Positions 41,931 through 49,996 of a stretch of DNA of 64,000 nucleotides are shown one piece after another. The first letter of the stretch is position 1. The number at the start of each line of letters is the position of its first letter. The stretch lies in NCBI RefSeq assembly GCF_022513565.1, contig NZ_JAKWBE010000005.1:265599-329598 (forward strand). The letters are read 5' to 3'. The position numbers were made by a program, and so were the translations under genes. The stretch is from Streptomyces gilvus. Its GTDB lineage: Bacteria > Actinomycetota > Actinomycetes > Streptomycetales > Streptomycetaceae. Under the pieces are notes generated by a model, which saw only the letters and a list, made by a program, of their open reading frames with translations, had not been told where the DNA came from and made no database searches.

Positions 41931-43265
41931 CTAGCCCTTGACGCTGATGCCGCGGGACTTCAGGTCCTTGACCGTCCATTGCTGCATGTGCGCGAGCAGA
42001 TCGGTGACCTTCTCCTGCTTGTTGACGACCTTGGCCCAGCCGGCCTGCATCTCGGTGAACATGGCGGTCCAGTCCGGGCCGAACGTCCAGTCCGTGGTAA
42101 CCGTGTTCAGGCTGTCGGTGACGACCTTCTGCGCCGGCTGGTAGTTCTGACCGAGCAGCTTGTCGGAGATCGACTCGGCGACGTACGCGTTGCTGTCCGC
42201 GAGCGCGGGGAACACGCCGTTGCCGGTGGTCGGGCTCGCCATCGTCTTCACCGCGCCGGCGTCCGTGGACATCCACAGCGCGGCCTCGGCGGCCTGCCGC
42301 ACGTTCTTGCACTGCTTGGTCACCAGCGTGACGCTGCCGGTGAGGTTGGTGCCGGCCGGGGTCTTGGCCGCCTCGCCCGGGAACGTCGGCCACGGCGAGA
42401 GCGCCCACTTGCCGAAGGACTTGGTGAAGTTCTGCACCATGCCGGCCATCTGCCAGGTGGAGATCTGCCGGGTCGCGGTGCCGCCGTTGTCGTAATTGCG
42501 CTGCACGGCCGCGTAGTCGGCGAACGACAGCTTGGAGTCCAGGTCGTTGTCCATGATGTCCTGGATCACCTTGGCGGCCTTGAGGGTGCCGGCGTCCTGG
42601 AAGTCCACCTTCCAGGAGTTGCCGTCGATCGCGTACCAGTGGGCGCCGGCCTGCATGGCCAGCACCTCCAGGGTGCTCGGGTCCTCTCCCGCGAAGTTGG
42701 TGATCTTGATGCCGTGCTTCTTCAGGACCTTGCCGGCGGCGATGAAGTCGTCCCAGGTCGCCGGGGGCTTGAGCCCGTACTTCTGGAAGATGTCGGTGCG
42801 GTAGATGGTGAAGTTCGGCGCCGAACTGGTGGGTACGCCATAGGCCTTGCCCTGCACCTGGGCACTGGCCCACGAACCCGGATTGAACTTGCCCTTGCTC
42901 GCGTCGACGTACTGGCTGATGTCGGCGAGCGCACCCTGCGACACCCAACTCGTGACGTACTCGGCGGTGTTCTGCACCAGGCACGGCGCGTTGCCCGCCT
43001 TGACCGCGTTGGTCAGCTGCTTCTGCATGGTCAACTGGTCGGTGACCTTGGTGTACTTCAGCTTGACGTCCTTGTGCGAGGCGTTGAACGCCTTGACGAC
43101 GGCCTCCTGGCCGTTGGCCCAGCCCCAGAAGGGGAGGGTGACCGGACCGGACGACTTGCTGTCGCCGCCGGAGTCCGAACCGCCGCAGGCGGAGAGCAGA
43201 CCCGTCAGCGCGACTGACGCGACGGCGGCGTGGGCGAACCTTCTCCGAGTGCTGGTGAAGTTCAT
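41931..43265 (-). CDS. Carbohydrate ABC transporter substrate-binding lipoprotein
   Basis: A 444-residue binding protein with signal peptide MNFTSTRRRFAHAAVASVAL and lipobox LLSACGG. The mature sequence has the CUT1 (SBP family 1) features VTLPFWGWANGQEAVVKAF, YGVPTSSAPNFTIYRTDIFQKYGL and a conserved TWDDF. It captures oligosaccharides outside the membrane for the MalF/MalG pair. The product of the GH43 gene in the same operon suggests hemicellulose-derived ligands. Confidence 0.88.
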   Translation of the reverse strand: MNFTSTRRRFAHAAVASVALTGLLSACGGSDSGGDSKSSGPVTLPFWGWANGQEAVVKAFNASHKDVKLKYTKVTDQLTMQKQLTNAVKAGNAPCLVQNTAEYVTSWVSQGALADISQYVDASKGKFNPGSWASAQVQGKAYGVPTSSAPNFTIYRTDIFQKYGLKPPATWDDFIAAGKVLKKHGIKITNFAGEDPSTLEVLAMQAGAHWYAIDGNSWKVDFQDAGTLKAAKVIQDIMDNDLDSKLSFADYAAVQRNYDNGGTATRQISTWQMAGMVQNFTKSFGKWALSPWPTFPGEAAKTPAGTNLTGSVTLVTKQCKNVRQAAEAALWMSTDAGAVKTMASPTTGNGVFPALADSNAYVAESISDKLLGQNYQPAQKVVTDSLNTVTTDWTFGPDWTAMFTEMQAGWAKVVNKQEKVTDLLAHMQQWTVKDLKSRGISVKG

Positions 43266-43393
43266 CTGACCGTGATCCTTCGGGGATTGGGCGTTCTCAG
43301 AACAAGAGGACGGCGGCTCGGGGCGCTGGCCAGAAACGGCGGCCGGACAACCGTCGGCTCGCGGTTGCGGGGGACCGACCCAGCGGAAGCTGT

Positions 43394-43407
43394 AGTAAGC
43401 GGTTGCC
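43394..43407 (-). promoter_or_regulatory. Candidate operator AGTAAGCGGTTGCC
   Basis: Matches the site before the first LacI gene in AGTAAGCG-TT-C. Lies 129 bases upstream of the binding-protein start. Confidence 0.45.
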
Positions 43408-43493
43408 GTGACGGTAGGCCGATGGGCAGGGAAGTAGCAAGAGGTGTGCTGGAAATTATTGGTTCCAGCTGGGAAAAGCGCTGGTGAGCGCGA

Positions 43494-43505
43494 GAAAACG
43501 GTTAC
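43494..43505. promoter_or_regulatory. Candidate LacI operator GAAAACGGTTAC
   Basis: Member of the GNAAnCGGTTNC set found around the second carbohydrate locus. Confidence 0.35.
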
Positions 43506-43789
43506 GAAAAGATTGCTTCAGCACTGTTGATGGGCCCGCTTGGATCGGCCCTCGGAGCGGTGTGCGGTGTCGGAGGCTCACTCAGGGCGGGGCCGGAGGG
43601 GAACGCAGGGGGGCGGCCCGGCGCTCAGGGAGGTCCGAAGTGCTGACCAAAGGAGGGCTGGGGGCGGTGCGCGCTGCTCAGAAGGTGCTCAGAGCACGTG
43701 TTCCGGGCGCGCTCAGTCGGTGAGTGCGCGCTCGGGGCGTGAACCCCACGTTCCCCGGGGACTTGCTCCGCGCGCTCCCCGGGACGTAG

Positions 43790-44875
43790 TCACCCCCGGC
43801 GCGGCGGCGCCACCGAATGGCGTACGACGACATGGGTGCCCAGCACCAGATGGTCGCCGTCAGTGCCCTTGCGGCGGCCGGCACCGCCCTCGCGCCGGTC
43901 CGCCACCGCCCGCAGAGCCACCCGGCCCATCTCCTCGTACGGCACGTGCACGGTGGTGAGCTGAGGCGTGAGCTGGGAGGCGAGGGGGATGTCGTCGTAG
44001 CCCACGATGGACACGTCGTCGGGCACCCGCAGCCCCGCCGCGCGCAGCGCCTGCATCGCGCCCGCCGCCACCACGTCGGTCCCGGCGAGCACCGCCGTGA
44101 AGCCCGGAGTCACGCGCAACGCCGCCTCGACAGCGGTGTACCCGTGCTCGTCGTCGTACGGCCCGTGCCGCACCAACCCCCGGTCGAACGGCACCCCGTA
44201 CGCCTCGAAGGCCCGCCAGGCGCCGCTCAACCGGCTCTGCGCCGTGGTGAGTTCGGCCGGTCCGGGCAGCACCAGGATCCTGCGGTGTCCGGCCGACAAC
44301 AGATGGCTGGCCATGGCGTAGGCGCCGCCCTCGTTGTCGTAGTCGACCGTCGTGGCCGGGACGTCTCCCTCCAGGGGCGGCCTGCCCACCAGGACGAGAT
44401 GGGAGCCGGCCGCGTCCAGCGAACGCGCGAAGCGGGCCATGCGCAGCTGGTACTCGTCGTAGTCGTAGGCGCCGCCGAGCAGCACGACGGCCGCCACCCC
44501 CTGCTGGCGCATGAGGTTGACGAGAGCGAGCTCGCGTTCGGGGTCGTCGCCGGTGGTGCCCACGAGCGACAGCCAGCCGCGCAGCGTCGCCGCGCCCTCC
44601 ACGCCCTTCGCCACGTGGGCGAAGGCCGCCCCCGTGATGTTGTTGATCAGGATCGCCACGGTCGGGGTGCCGCCGCCCGCCAGGGAACGGGCGTGCGCGT
44701 TGGTCACGTAGTCCAGGTCGCTGACGACCTTCATCACCCGCCGGCGCAGATTCTCCGAGACGGGGTAGTTACCGGACAGCACACGGGAGACGCTGGCTAC
44801 CGAGACGCCGGCTTGCTCGGCCACGTCACGGATGGTCGCCCGTGCGGTGTCACCTGGGGGTTTGCGCTGGGTCAC
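43790..44875 (-). CDS. LacI-family transcriptional regulator (paralogue A)
   Basis: A 361-residue LacI repressor: HTH ATIRDVAEQAGVSVASVSRVLSG, sugar domain with VAILINNITGAAFAHVAKGVEGAA, TVDYDNEGGAYAMASHLLSAGHRRILVL and DDVSIVGYDDIPLASQLTPQLTTVHVPYEEMG, ending LGTHVVVRHSVAPP. It is clearly paralogous to the LacI gene at 58056-59111, including the last residues. Together they bracket the polysaccharide-utilisation genes and may bind the same GNAACCGGTTNC operators. Confidence 0.87.
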   Translation of the reverse strand: MTQRKPPGDTARATIRDVAEQAGVSVASVSRVLSGNYPVSENLRRRVMKVVSDLDYVTNAHARSLAGGGTPTVAILINNITGAAFAHVAKGVEGAATLRGWLSLVGTTGDDPERELALVNLMRQQGVAAVVLLGGAYDYDEYQLRMARFARSLDAAGSHLVLVGRPPLEGDVPATTVDYDNEGGAYAMASHLLSAGHRRILVLPGPAELTTAQSRLSGAWRAFEAYGVPFDRGLVRHGPYDDEHGYTAVEAALRVTPGFTAVLAGTDVVAAGAMQALRAAGLRVPDDVSIVGYDDIPLASQLTPQLTTVHVPYEEMGRVALRAVADRREGGAGRRKGTDGDHLVLGTHVVVRHSVAPPRRG

Positions 44876-45225
44876 CGTGGGACTCCTTCGGGGGGTGGCG
44901 ATTGCTGGAACCGTATCCCATGGGTTACAGCCGGAGACGGGCCTGTGGATGACCGCGCATCTGTGGAAAACGCCTTGCCGTGCCCATGCCGTCGCCGCGG
45001 TGCATCGACCCGTACTCGCTCCGCCAGATCGGCACCCACGCGTCCGGCCACATCGGCGTCCACTTGCTCGCCCACATGGGGCGACACTCGTTCCGTCGGG
45101 TCAGGCCGAACTCGCCTCCGCCGGGCCACCCTCGCCCGACGTCCGGCCGCGCTCGCCTCGCCTCGGGTCGCGTCCGCCTCGCCTCGGGTCGCGCCCGTCT
45201 CGCATGAGGCCGGCGCTCGTCTCCG
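44876..45225. other. Intergenic region with low-complexity repeats
   Basis: 350 bases between the LacI promoter and the 3' end of the hydroxyacid dehydrogenase gene. Near the LacI start it contains GGAACCGTATCC and the palindrome CCCATGGG (44919-44926). At 45155-45196 a 21-bp unit rich in GCCTCG is repeated twice. Open frames here are compositional artefacts without family features. Confidence 0.55.
45155..45196. repeat. 21-bp tandem repeat, two copies
   Basis: Two adjacent copies (45155-45175, 45176-45196) of a unit starting GCCTCGCCTCGGGTCGCG, differing at one or two bases, just downstream of the hydroxyacid dehydrogenase stop. Confidence 0.75.
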
Positions 45226-46239
45226 TCACGCCACACGGGCCAGGTCCGCCTGCCGCACCTCGTGGATCAGGGGCAGGCCCGAGGCCAGACGCTCCAACTC
45301 CTCGACGACGATTCGGCCCAGTCGTTCCAGCTCGTTGCCGAGCGAACCGGCGATGTGCGGGGTGAGAAAGACATTGGGCAGGCGGTACAGCGGTGACCCG
45401 GCGGGCAGCGGCTCGGGTTCGGTGACGTCGAGGACGGCGTGCAGCCGCCCGGAGACCAACTCGTCCGTCAGCGCCTCGGGATCGACCAGCGCCCCCCGCG
45501 AGGTGTTGATCAGCACTCCTCCGTCCCTGATCAGCGCCAGCCGCCCCGCGTCGAGCATGCGATACGTCTCCGGGATGTCGGGCGCGTGCAGGGAGACGAT
45601 GTCGCTGTGTCTCAACAGGTCGTCCAGAGGGAGGAGTTCGGCGCCGAGCGCGGCCGCCTCGGCCGCGCTCACATAGGGGTCGTGCAGCAGGACCGTGAGG
45701 TCGAAGGGGCGCAGGAGTTCCAACAGGCGGCGGCCCACCCGGGACGCGCCGATCACCCCGACGCGGCGGCCCAGGTTGCCCGTGGCCGCGGTCTCGGTGT
45801 GGGGCGGATAGGCATGGGTGGCGCGGAAGCGCTCGCGGTGGGTGAAGGTGTCCTTGCCCGCGAGCAGGATCATGGCGAGCGTGTACTCCGCCACCGGTAC
45901 GGCGTTGCCGGTGACAGCGCTGGAAACGGTGACTCCGTGTTTCCACAAGGCTTCGCCCACCAGGGAACGGACCGAGCCGGCCGCGTGCAGGACGGTGCGC
46001 AGGCGGGGGGCCGCGGTCAGGACGCTCGCGTCGAGGTGGGAACAGCCCCAGCCGGTGACCAGGACCTCAGCGTCGGCAAGGGCTTTCGTGGCCGCCGAGT
46101 CCGTGAAGTCCTGCACGATCAGCATCGGGTCCAGGTCGGAAGCCTGCCGCAGCCGGCTCATGAGCGGGGGCGGGAAGAGCAGGGGGAGGTGCACCGGATC
46201 CATCGCGAACACGGCCCTCGGCGGCTGGGGGTGGGGCAT
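45226..46239 (-). CDS. D-2-hydroxyacid dehydrogenase family protein
   Basis: A 337-residue NAD-dependent dehydrogenase. The Rossmann start is GRRVGVIGASRVGRRLLELL, and the catalytic trio is visible as R in NTSRGALVD, E in DVTEPEPLP and H in TPHIAGSLGNE. The family includes phosphoglycerate and glyoxylate/hydroxypyruvate reductases. In this context, divergent from a uronate-polysaccharide operon and with GAAACAGTTTC just upstream, it may act on a sugar-acid catabolite. The exact substrate is not known. Confidence 0.85.
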   Translation of the reverse strand: MPHPQPPRAVFAMDPVHLPLLFPPPLMSRLRQASDLDPMLIVQDFTDSAATKALADAEVLVTGWGCSHLDASVLTAAPRLRTVLHAAGSVRSLVGEALWKHGVTVSSAVTGNAVPVAEYTLAMILLAGKDTFTHRERFRATHAYPPHTETAATGNLGRRVGVIGASRVGRRLLELLRPFDLTVLLHDPYVSAAEAAALGAELLPLDDLLRHSDIVSLHAPDIPETYRMLDAGRLALIRDGGVLINTSRGALVDPEALTDELVSGRLHAVLDVTEPEPLPAGSPLYRLPNVFLTPHIAGSLGNELERLGRIVVEELERLASGLPLIHEVRQADLARVA

Positions 46240-46261
46240 GGCTCTCCTGACACGCTGGATG

Positions 46262-46286
46262 GAAACAGTTTCAGAAAGCGCCTTCT
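46262..46286 (-). promoter_or_regulatory. Adjacent palindromes upstream of the hydroxyacid dehydrogenase
   Basis: GAAACAGTTTC is an exact palindrome about a central A; AGAAAGCGCCTTCT is palindromic except at one pair. Both lie within 50 bases of the dehydrogenase start, in operator position. Confidence 0.45.
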
Positions 46287-46436
46287 ACCGTAGATCTGCG
46301 GGGAAGGCGTGGTCAATCGTGAGGGGCTGGATAGGTGAGCCGGTTGGAGGGGGGGAGCACGGGCTCCCGCCGGTGATTGCTTCGAAATCGGTTACTACGG
46401 TTTCTCCAGCAACGGTGATGGTCGGCGATGGATTTG

Positions 46437-46448
46437 GCAACCGGTTGC
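46437..46448. promoter_or_regulatory. Perfect LacI-type palindrome GCAACCGGTTGC
   Basis: Exact 12-bp palindrome with the central CG typical of LacI operators. Relatives: 46384-46395, 46570-46581, 56143-56154, 59147-59158. Confidence 0.55.
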
Positions 46449-46569
46449 TGCCCTGACCTGCGGCGCGGCTGTTTTGGACCGTGACGCTCAGGCCGACCAC
46501 AGTTTTCGAAAGTTCGCCGGACCCCTTGACGTGCTGTGCTCTCCGACGGAAGCTCCCTGCACCGCTGTA

Positions 46570-46581
46570 GCAACCGGTTTC
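46570..46581 (+). promoter_or_regulatory. LacI-type operator GCAACCGGTTTC
   Basis: Identical in all 12 bases to the site 36 bases upstream of the LacI gene at 59111. Lies 135 bases before the binding-protein start. Confidence 0.55.
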
Positions 46582-46601
46582 TGAGCCGTTCGCACGCCGC
46601 T

Positions 46602-46654
46602 CGGTGGTATGTGACATAGCACTGAACGTCACAGTGCTATGTCACATACCACCG
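46602..46654. promoter_or_regulatory. Perfect 23-bp inverted repeat made of two GTGGTATGT-type palindromes
   Basis: Two arms of 23 bp, exact complements, at 46602-46624 and 46632-46654, separated by AACGTCA. Each arm is itself a near-palindrome of the motif seen at 37186-37272 (GTGGTATGTGACATAGCAC and GTGCTATGTCACATACCAC). Sixty bases upstream of the binding-protein start. It could act as a double operator or form a strong RNA hairpin in the 5' leader. Confidence 0.7.
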
Positions 46655-46715
46655 CAGCCCACCCCACCGCGTGCTCAAGTCCCCTTCCGTCCCAGCGAAA
46701 GAGAGTGGGTCGTCC

Positions 46716-48110
46716 ATGCACTCCCAGGCTGGTGCTCCCGGTGCCTCCGGTGCCCCTGGTGCTCCCGGTCATCCCGGTGCCCCCCTGAGTCGCCGCCGCT
46801 TTCTTGCCCTCTCCGCAGCCGGTGCCACCGCCGGTGCGGCATCCCTCAGCGGCTGCGCACTGCAGGTCTCCTCCGCGGCGAGCGGCGCCGGAGAGACAGT
46901 CACCGTGATGGCCAAGTCCGGCGACATCTCAACGGATCTGATCAAGCAGGCCCAGAACGACATCGGCGTCAAGATCGAAACGGTGCTTTACAGCATCAGC
47001 AAGCTGATCGCGATGATGACCAACGGCAACCCGCCGGACCTGGTGCGCGGGGTCGGCGCGGTGGACGCCCCGTACTTCGCGGCACGCGGCGTGATGGAGA
47101 ACCTGGACCCGTACTTCGCGAAGAGCACCGTCCTGAAGTCCGACGACCTGGATCCCGTCAACGACCTGTGGCGGTACGACGGCCGCACCCAGGGCAAGGG
47201 CCCCCGCTACGGTATGGCGAAGGACTTCTCCCAGGACTCCATGTTCTGGTACAACACCGCTCTGTTCGACCGGGCGGGCGTCGAGTATCCGCCGGAGCTG
47301 GAACCGGTCACCTACGAGGAGTGGCTCGACAAGGCCAAGCGGCTGACCCGGCGCAAGAACGGCGCCACCACCGTCTTCGGCGGCAGCTACAACGGTGTGC
47401 TCACGCCCAACATGCTGGCGAGCCTGACAGTCGCGGCCGGCGGAAACCTCTTCACCGACGACTACTCCCGGGTGGACTTCACCAGCCCCGAGGCCCGCAA
47501 GGCGCTCGGCTGGTACATCGACTACTGCCGGACCAGGGTCGGGCCCAGCATCATCCAGCCCGACCCCAACACCTGGGACGGTCCCACCTTCCAGGCGAAC
47601 AGGCTTGCGATGTCGAACTCGGGCTACTGGCTCGGCGGCCTGATCAACACCGACAAGAAACTCGCCCCGCTGTCCCGGCTCGCCCCCGCCCCCGTCTTCG
47701 AGGGCGGCAGGAGGGTCAGTCCGTGCCAGGCCGGAACCGGATTCTGGATACCGAGCAAGTCCCACAACAAGGACGCCGCCTGGCGGGTCTTCGAGTGGTT
47801 CTTCGGCGAGGCGCCGGCGAAGGCACGCGCCTCCGGCGGCTGGGGCATCCCGACCCTGAAGTCGCTGCGCTCGCTGATGCCATCCCAAGCGCCTTACCAG
47901 AAAGAGGTCTTGAAGGTGCAGAAGGCCGAGCTGAACCACTTCTCGGTGATCGCCTTCACGCCCTACGCCACCGCGGACTCGCTGTACGCCCTCTTCAACC
48001 AGATCGCCCCGGCCGCCATGAACGGCCGGATGTCCGTCGACAGGCTCGCCGGACAGCTGAACTCGGCCATGAACGAGCAGCTCAAGCGCGGTAAGGAGCA
48101 GGTGGGATGA
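46716..48110 (+). CDS. Tat-exported carbohydrate-binding lipoprotein of an ABC transporter
   Basis: A 464-residue binding protein. The N-terminus has a collagen-like AGAPGASGAPGAPGHPGAP stretch, then SRRRFL (25-30) and lipobox LSGCA (Cys47), so a twin-arginine lipoprotein. The mature part (VTVMAKSGDISTDLI, GMAKDFSQDSMFWYNTALFDRAGV, TYEEWLDKAKRL) is of the CUT1 sugar-binding class. It begins an operon with two permeases and three secreted polysaccharide enzymes. The ATG at 46716 is used; a start at 46671 would put an implausible segment before the signal. Confidence 0.87.
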   Translation: MHSQAGAPGASGAPGAPGHPGAPLSRRRFLALSAAGATAGAASLSGCALQVSSAASGAGETVTVMAKSGDISTDLIKQAQNDIGVKIETVLYSISKLIAMMTNGNPPDLVRGVGAVDAPYFAARGVMENLDPYFAKSTVLKSDDLDPVNDLWRYDGRTQGKGPRYGMAKDFSQDSMFWYNTALFDRAGVEYPPELEPVTYEEWLDKAKRLTRRKNGATTVFGGSYNGVLTPNMLASLTVAAGGNLFTDDYSRVDFTSPEARKALGWYIDYCRTRVGPSIIQPDPNTWDGPTFQANRLAMSNSGYWLGGLINTDKKLAPLSRLAPAPVFEGGRRVSPCQAGTGFWIPSKSHNKDAAWRVFEWFFGEAPAKARASGGWGIPTLKSLRSLMPSQAPYQKEVLKVQKAELNHFSVIAFTPYATADSLYALFNQIAPAAMNGRMSVDRLAGQLNSAMNEQLKRGKEQVG

Positions 48111-49099
48111 CGGTCGATCAGATGTCCTCGGTCACACGGCCTTCCGGCTCCGCGCAGGTGGCCGGCCGGGTGTGGCCCCGGAGGCGTTCCTCCGTGGCCG
48201 CGCGCAGGCACCGGGCGTTCTACATGTTCGCCTCTCCCTGGATCGCCGGGTTCGCGCTGCTGACCGTCGCGCCGATGTCGTACGCGCTGTGGCTGAGCTT
48301 CACCACGTACGACGGCATCTCGCCCAACTGGCACTACGTCGGACTGGGCAACTACCGCGAGTTGTTCTCGGACGCTCAGACCTGGGACTCCCTCGGCCGC
48401 ACGGGGCTGTTCGCGATCACATCGGTGCCGCTGTCGATCGTCGCCGGGCTCGTGCTCGCCGTCCTGGTCAACCGGCCGATCAGGGCGCGTGGGCTGTTCC
48501 GCACCCTGCTCTATCTTCCCGCGGTGGTGCCGCCGGTGGGTGCGGGCATCGCGTTCAAGCAGCTCTTCGACCAGAACTCCGGTGCCGCCAACGGGGTGTT
48601 GAACCTCTTCGGTATCGACGCCCTCGGCTGGCTCGCCGACCCGTACGCCCGCTACGTACTGATCATGACGGTGCTCTGGACGGCCGGAAACATCATGATC
48701 ATCTCGCTGGCGGGGCTCCAGGACATCCCCCGCGAAGTGCTCGAAGCGGCCCGCATCGACGGTGCGAGCGCCTGGCGGAGCTTCCGCAGCATCACCCTGC
48801 CGCTGCTGTCGCCGGTGCTGCTCTTCCAGACCGTGACCGGCGTCATCGCCTCGGTGCAGACCATCATGCCGCTGCTGCTGGCCCCCGACCCGACCCCGGC
48901 CGGTATCACCGCTCTCCCGCAGTCCAACTACCTCTACATGATGCATGTGTTCGCGCAGTACTTCGCGTTCGGCCGCTACGGCTACGCCTCTGCGCTGCTG
49001 TGGGTGCTCTTCGTCCTGATCCTCGTCGCGACCGGACTGATCTTCAAGTCGACGTCCGGCGTGGTGTTCTACAACGTCGACCCGGAGGCGAAGAAGTGA
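48107..49099 (+). CDS. Carbohydrate ABC transporter permease (MalF-like)
   Basis: A 330-residue permease: first helix FYMFASPWIAGFALLTVAPMSYALW, EAA loop IPREVLEAARIDGASAWRSF and periplasmic region between helices. The start overlaps the binding-protein stop (ATGA). Its ligand is probably an oligouronide or similar, given the downstream genes. Confidence 0.88.
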   Translation: MTVDQMSSVTRPSGSAQVAGRVWPRRRSSVAARRHRAFYMFASPWIAGFALLTVAPMSYALWLSFTTYDGISPNWHYVGLGNYRELFSDAQTWDSLGRTGLFAITSVPLSIVAGLVLAVLVNRPIRARGLFRTLLYLPAVVPPVGAGIAFKQLFDQNSGAANGVLNLFGIDALGWLADPYARYVLIMTVLWTAGNIMIISLAGLQDIPREVLEAARIDGASAWRSFRSITLPLLSPVLLFQTVTGVIASVQTIMPLLLAPDPTPAGITALPQSNYLYMMHVFAQYFAFGRYGYASALLWVLFVLILVATGLIFKSTSGVVFYNVDPEAKK

Positions 49100-49953
49100 C
49101 CGCCACCAGCGTGACCCCCACGTCCGCGCCCCGGACACGGGTCAACCGTCTAGTTCTCTACACGGTCCTCGTCGTGATCACCGGGCTGTTCCTGGGCCCC
49201 TTCGGCTGGCTGGTCCTCTCCGGCCTCAAGACTCCCGCGGAGCTGGCGGCCTCGCCGGTGCACTGGCTGCCCGCACACGTTCAGTGGCACAACTTCGCGG
49301 ACGCCTTCGATCTCATCGACTTCCTCGGCTACGCCCGCAACTCCCTGATCATCGCGTTGATCTACGCCACCCTGGTCACCCTCAGCTCGGCCTGGGTCGG
49401 CTTCGGCTTCGCCCGGCTCAGCGCACCGGGGAAGAAAACGCTCTTCGGCATCCTCCTCGGCTCGATGATGCTGCCCCAGATGATCACGCTGTTGCCGACG
49501 TACCTCATCTTCGCCAAGCTCGGCATGGTCGACACGTACTGGCCGTGGGTGCTCTGGGGCCTGTCGTCCGCCCCCTATCTGGTCTTCCTCTTCCGGCAGT
49601 TCTTCGCGGGGCTCCCGCGCGAATTGGAGGAAGCGGCGATCGTCGACGGCTGCGGCTACGGGACGATCTTCTGGCGGATCTTCCTTCCGCAGTCCTGGCC
49701 GGTCCTGTCCGCGAGCTTCGTGATCGCCTTCACCTGGACCTGGGGCGACTACATCGCCCCGCAACTCCTGCTCTCCACCGACCGCACCACCCTCGCGGTC
49801 GCCGTGATGTCCACCTACGTCACCTCGGCCGGCACCCCCGTCACCAACCTCCAGGCCGCGGCCTCGGTGATGTACGTCGTCCCGATCCTGCTGATCTTCC
49901 TGATCGCCCAGCGCGGCTTCGTCGCCGGGATGTCCACGACCGGTCTCAAGTAA
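49096..49953 (+). CDS. Carbohydrate ABC transporter permease (MalG-like)
   Basis: A 285-residue permease: helix LVLYTVLVVITGLFLGPFGWLVLSG, EAA loop LPRELEEAAIVDGCGYGTIF, C-terminal QRGFVAGMSTTGLK typical of the MalG side. The GTG at 49096 overlaps the preceding stop (GTGA). Pairs with the MalF-like protein; the ATPase must come from elsewhere. Confidence 0.87.
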   Translation: MTATSVTPTSAPRTRVNRLVLYTVLVVITGLFLGPFGWLVLSGLKTPAELAASPVHWLPAHVQWHNFADAFDLIDFLGYARNSLIIALIYATLVTLSSAWVGFGFARLSAPGKKTLFGILLGSMMLPQMITLLPTYLIFAKLGMVDTYWPWVLWGLSSAPYLVFLFRQFFAGLPRELEEAAIVDGCGYGTIFWRIFLPQSWPVLSASFVIAFTWTWGDYIAPQLLLSTDRTTLAVAVMSTYVTSAGTPVTNLQAAASVMYVVPILLIFLIAQRGFVAGMSTTGLK

Positions 49954-49996
49954 CCGCTGTCATCCGTTTCATCCGTTTGTTCGCTAGGAGTCCTGC

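Larger units (their letters stand above)
43266..43789. other. Intergenic region with candidate LacI operators
   Basis: 524 bases without a recognisable gene between the transporter operon and the second LacI gene. It holds AGTAAGCGGTTGCC (43394-43407), shared with the first LacI promoter, GAAAACGGTTAC (43494-43505), shared with the pectin-type locus, and an AGCGCT-containing stretch around 43476. The right half (43560-43780) is GC-rich with no clear structure. Confidence 0.6.
46240..46715. other. Bidirectional control region with several palindromes
   Basis: 476 bases between the divergent dehydrogenase and binding-protein genes. It contains GAAACAGTTTC (46262-46272), AGAAAGCGCCTTCT (46273-46286), GAAATCGGTTAC (46384-46395), GCAACCGGTTGC (46437-46448), GCAACCGGTTTC (46570-46581) and a large perfect inverted repeat at 46602-46654. 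No gene is evident. Confidence 0.7.

Noticed and set aside
44872..45236. Several short ORFs rich in Arg/Pro in the 45-kb gap
   Set aside because: They follow a 21-bp repeat and biased composition; no domain or ribosome site.
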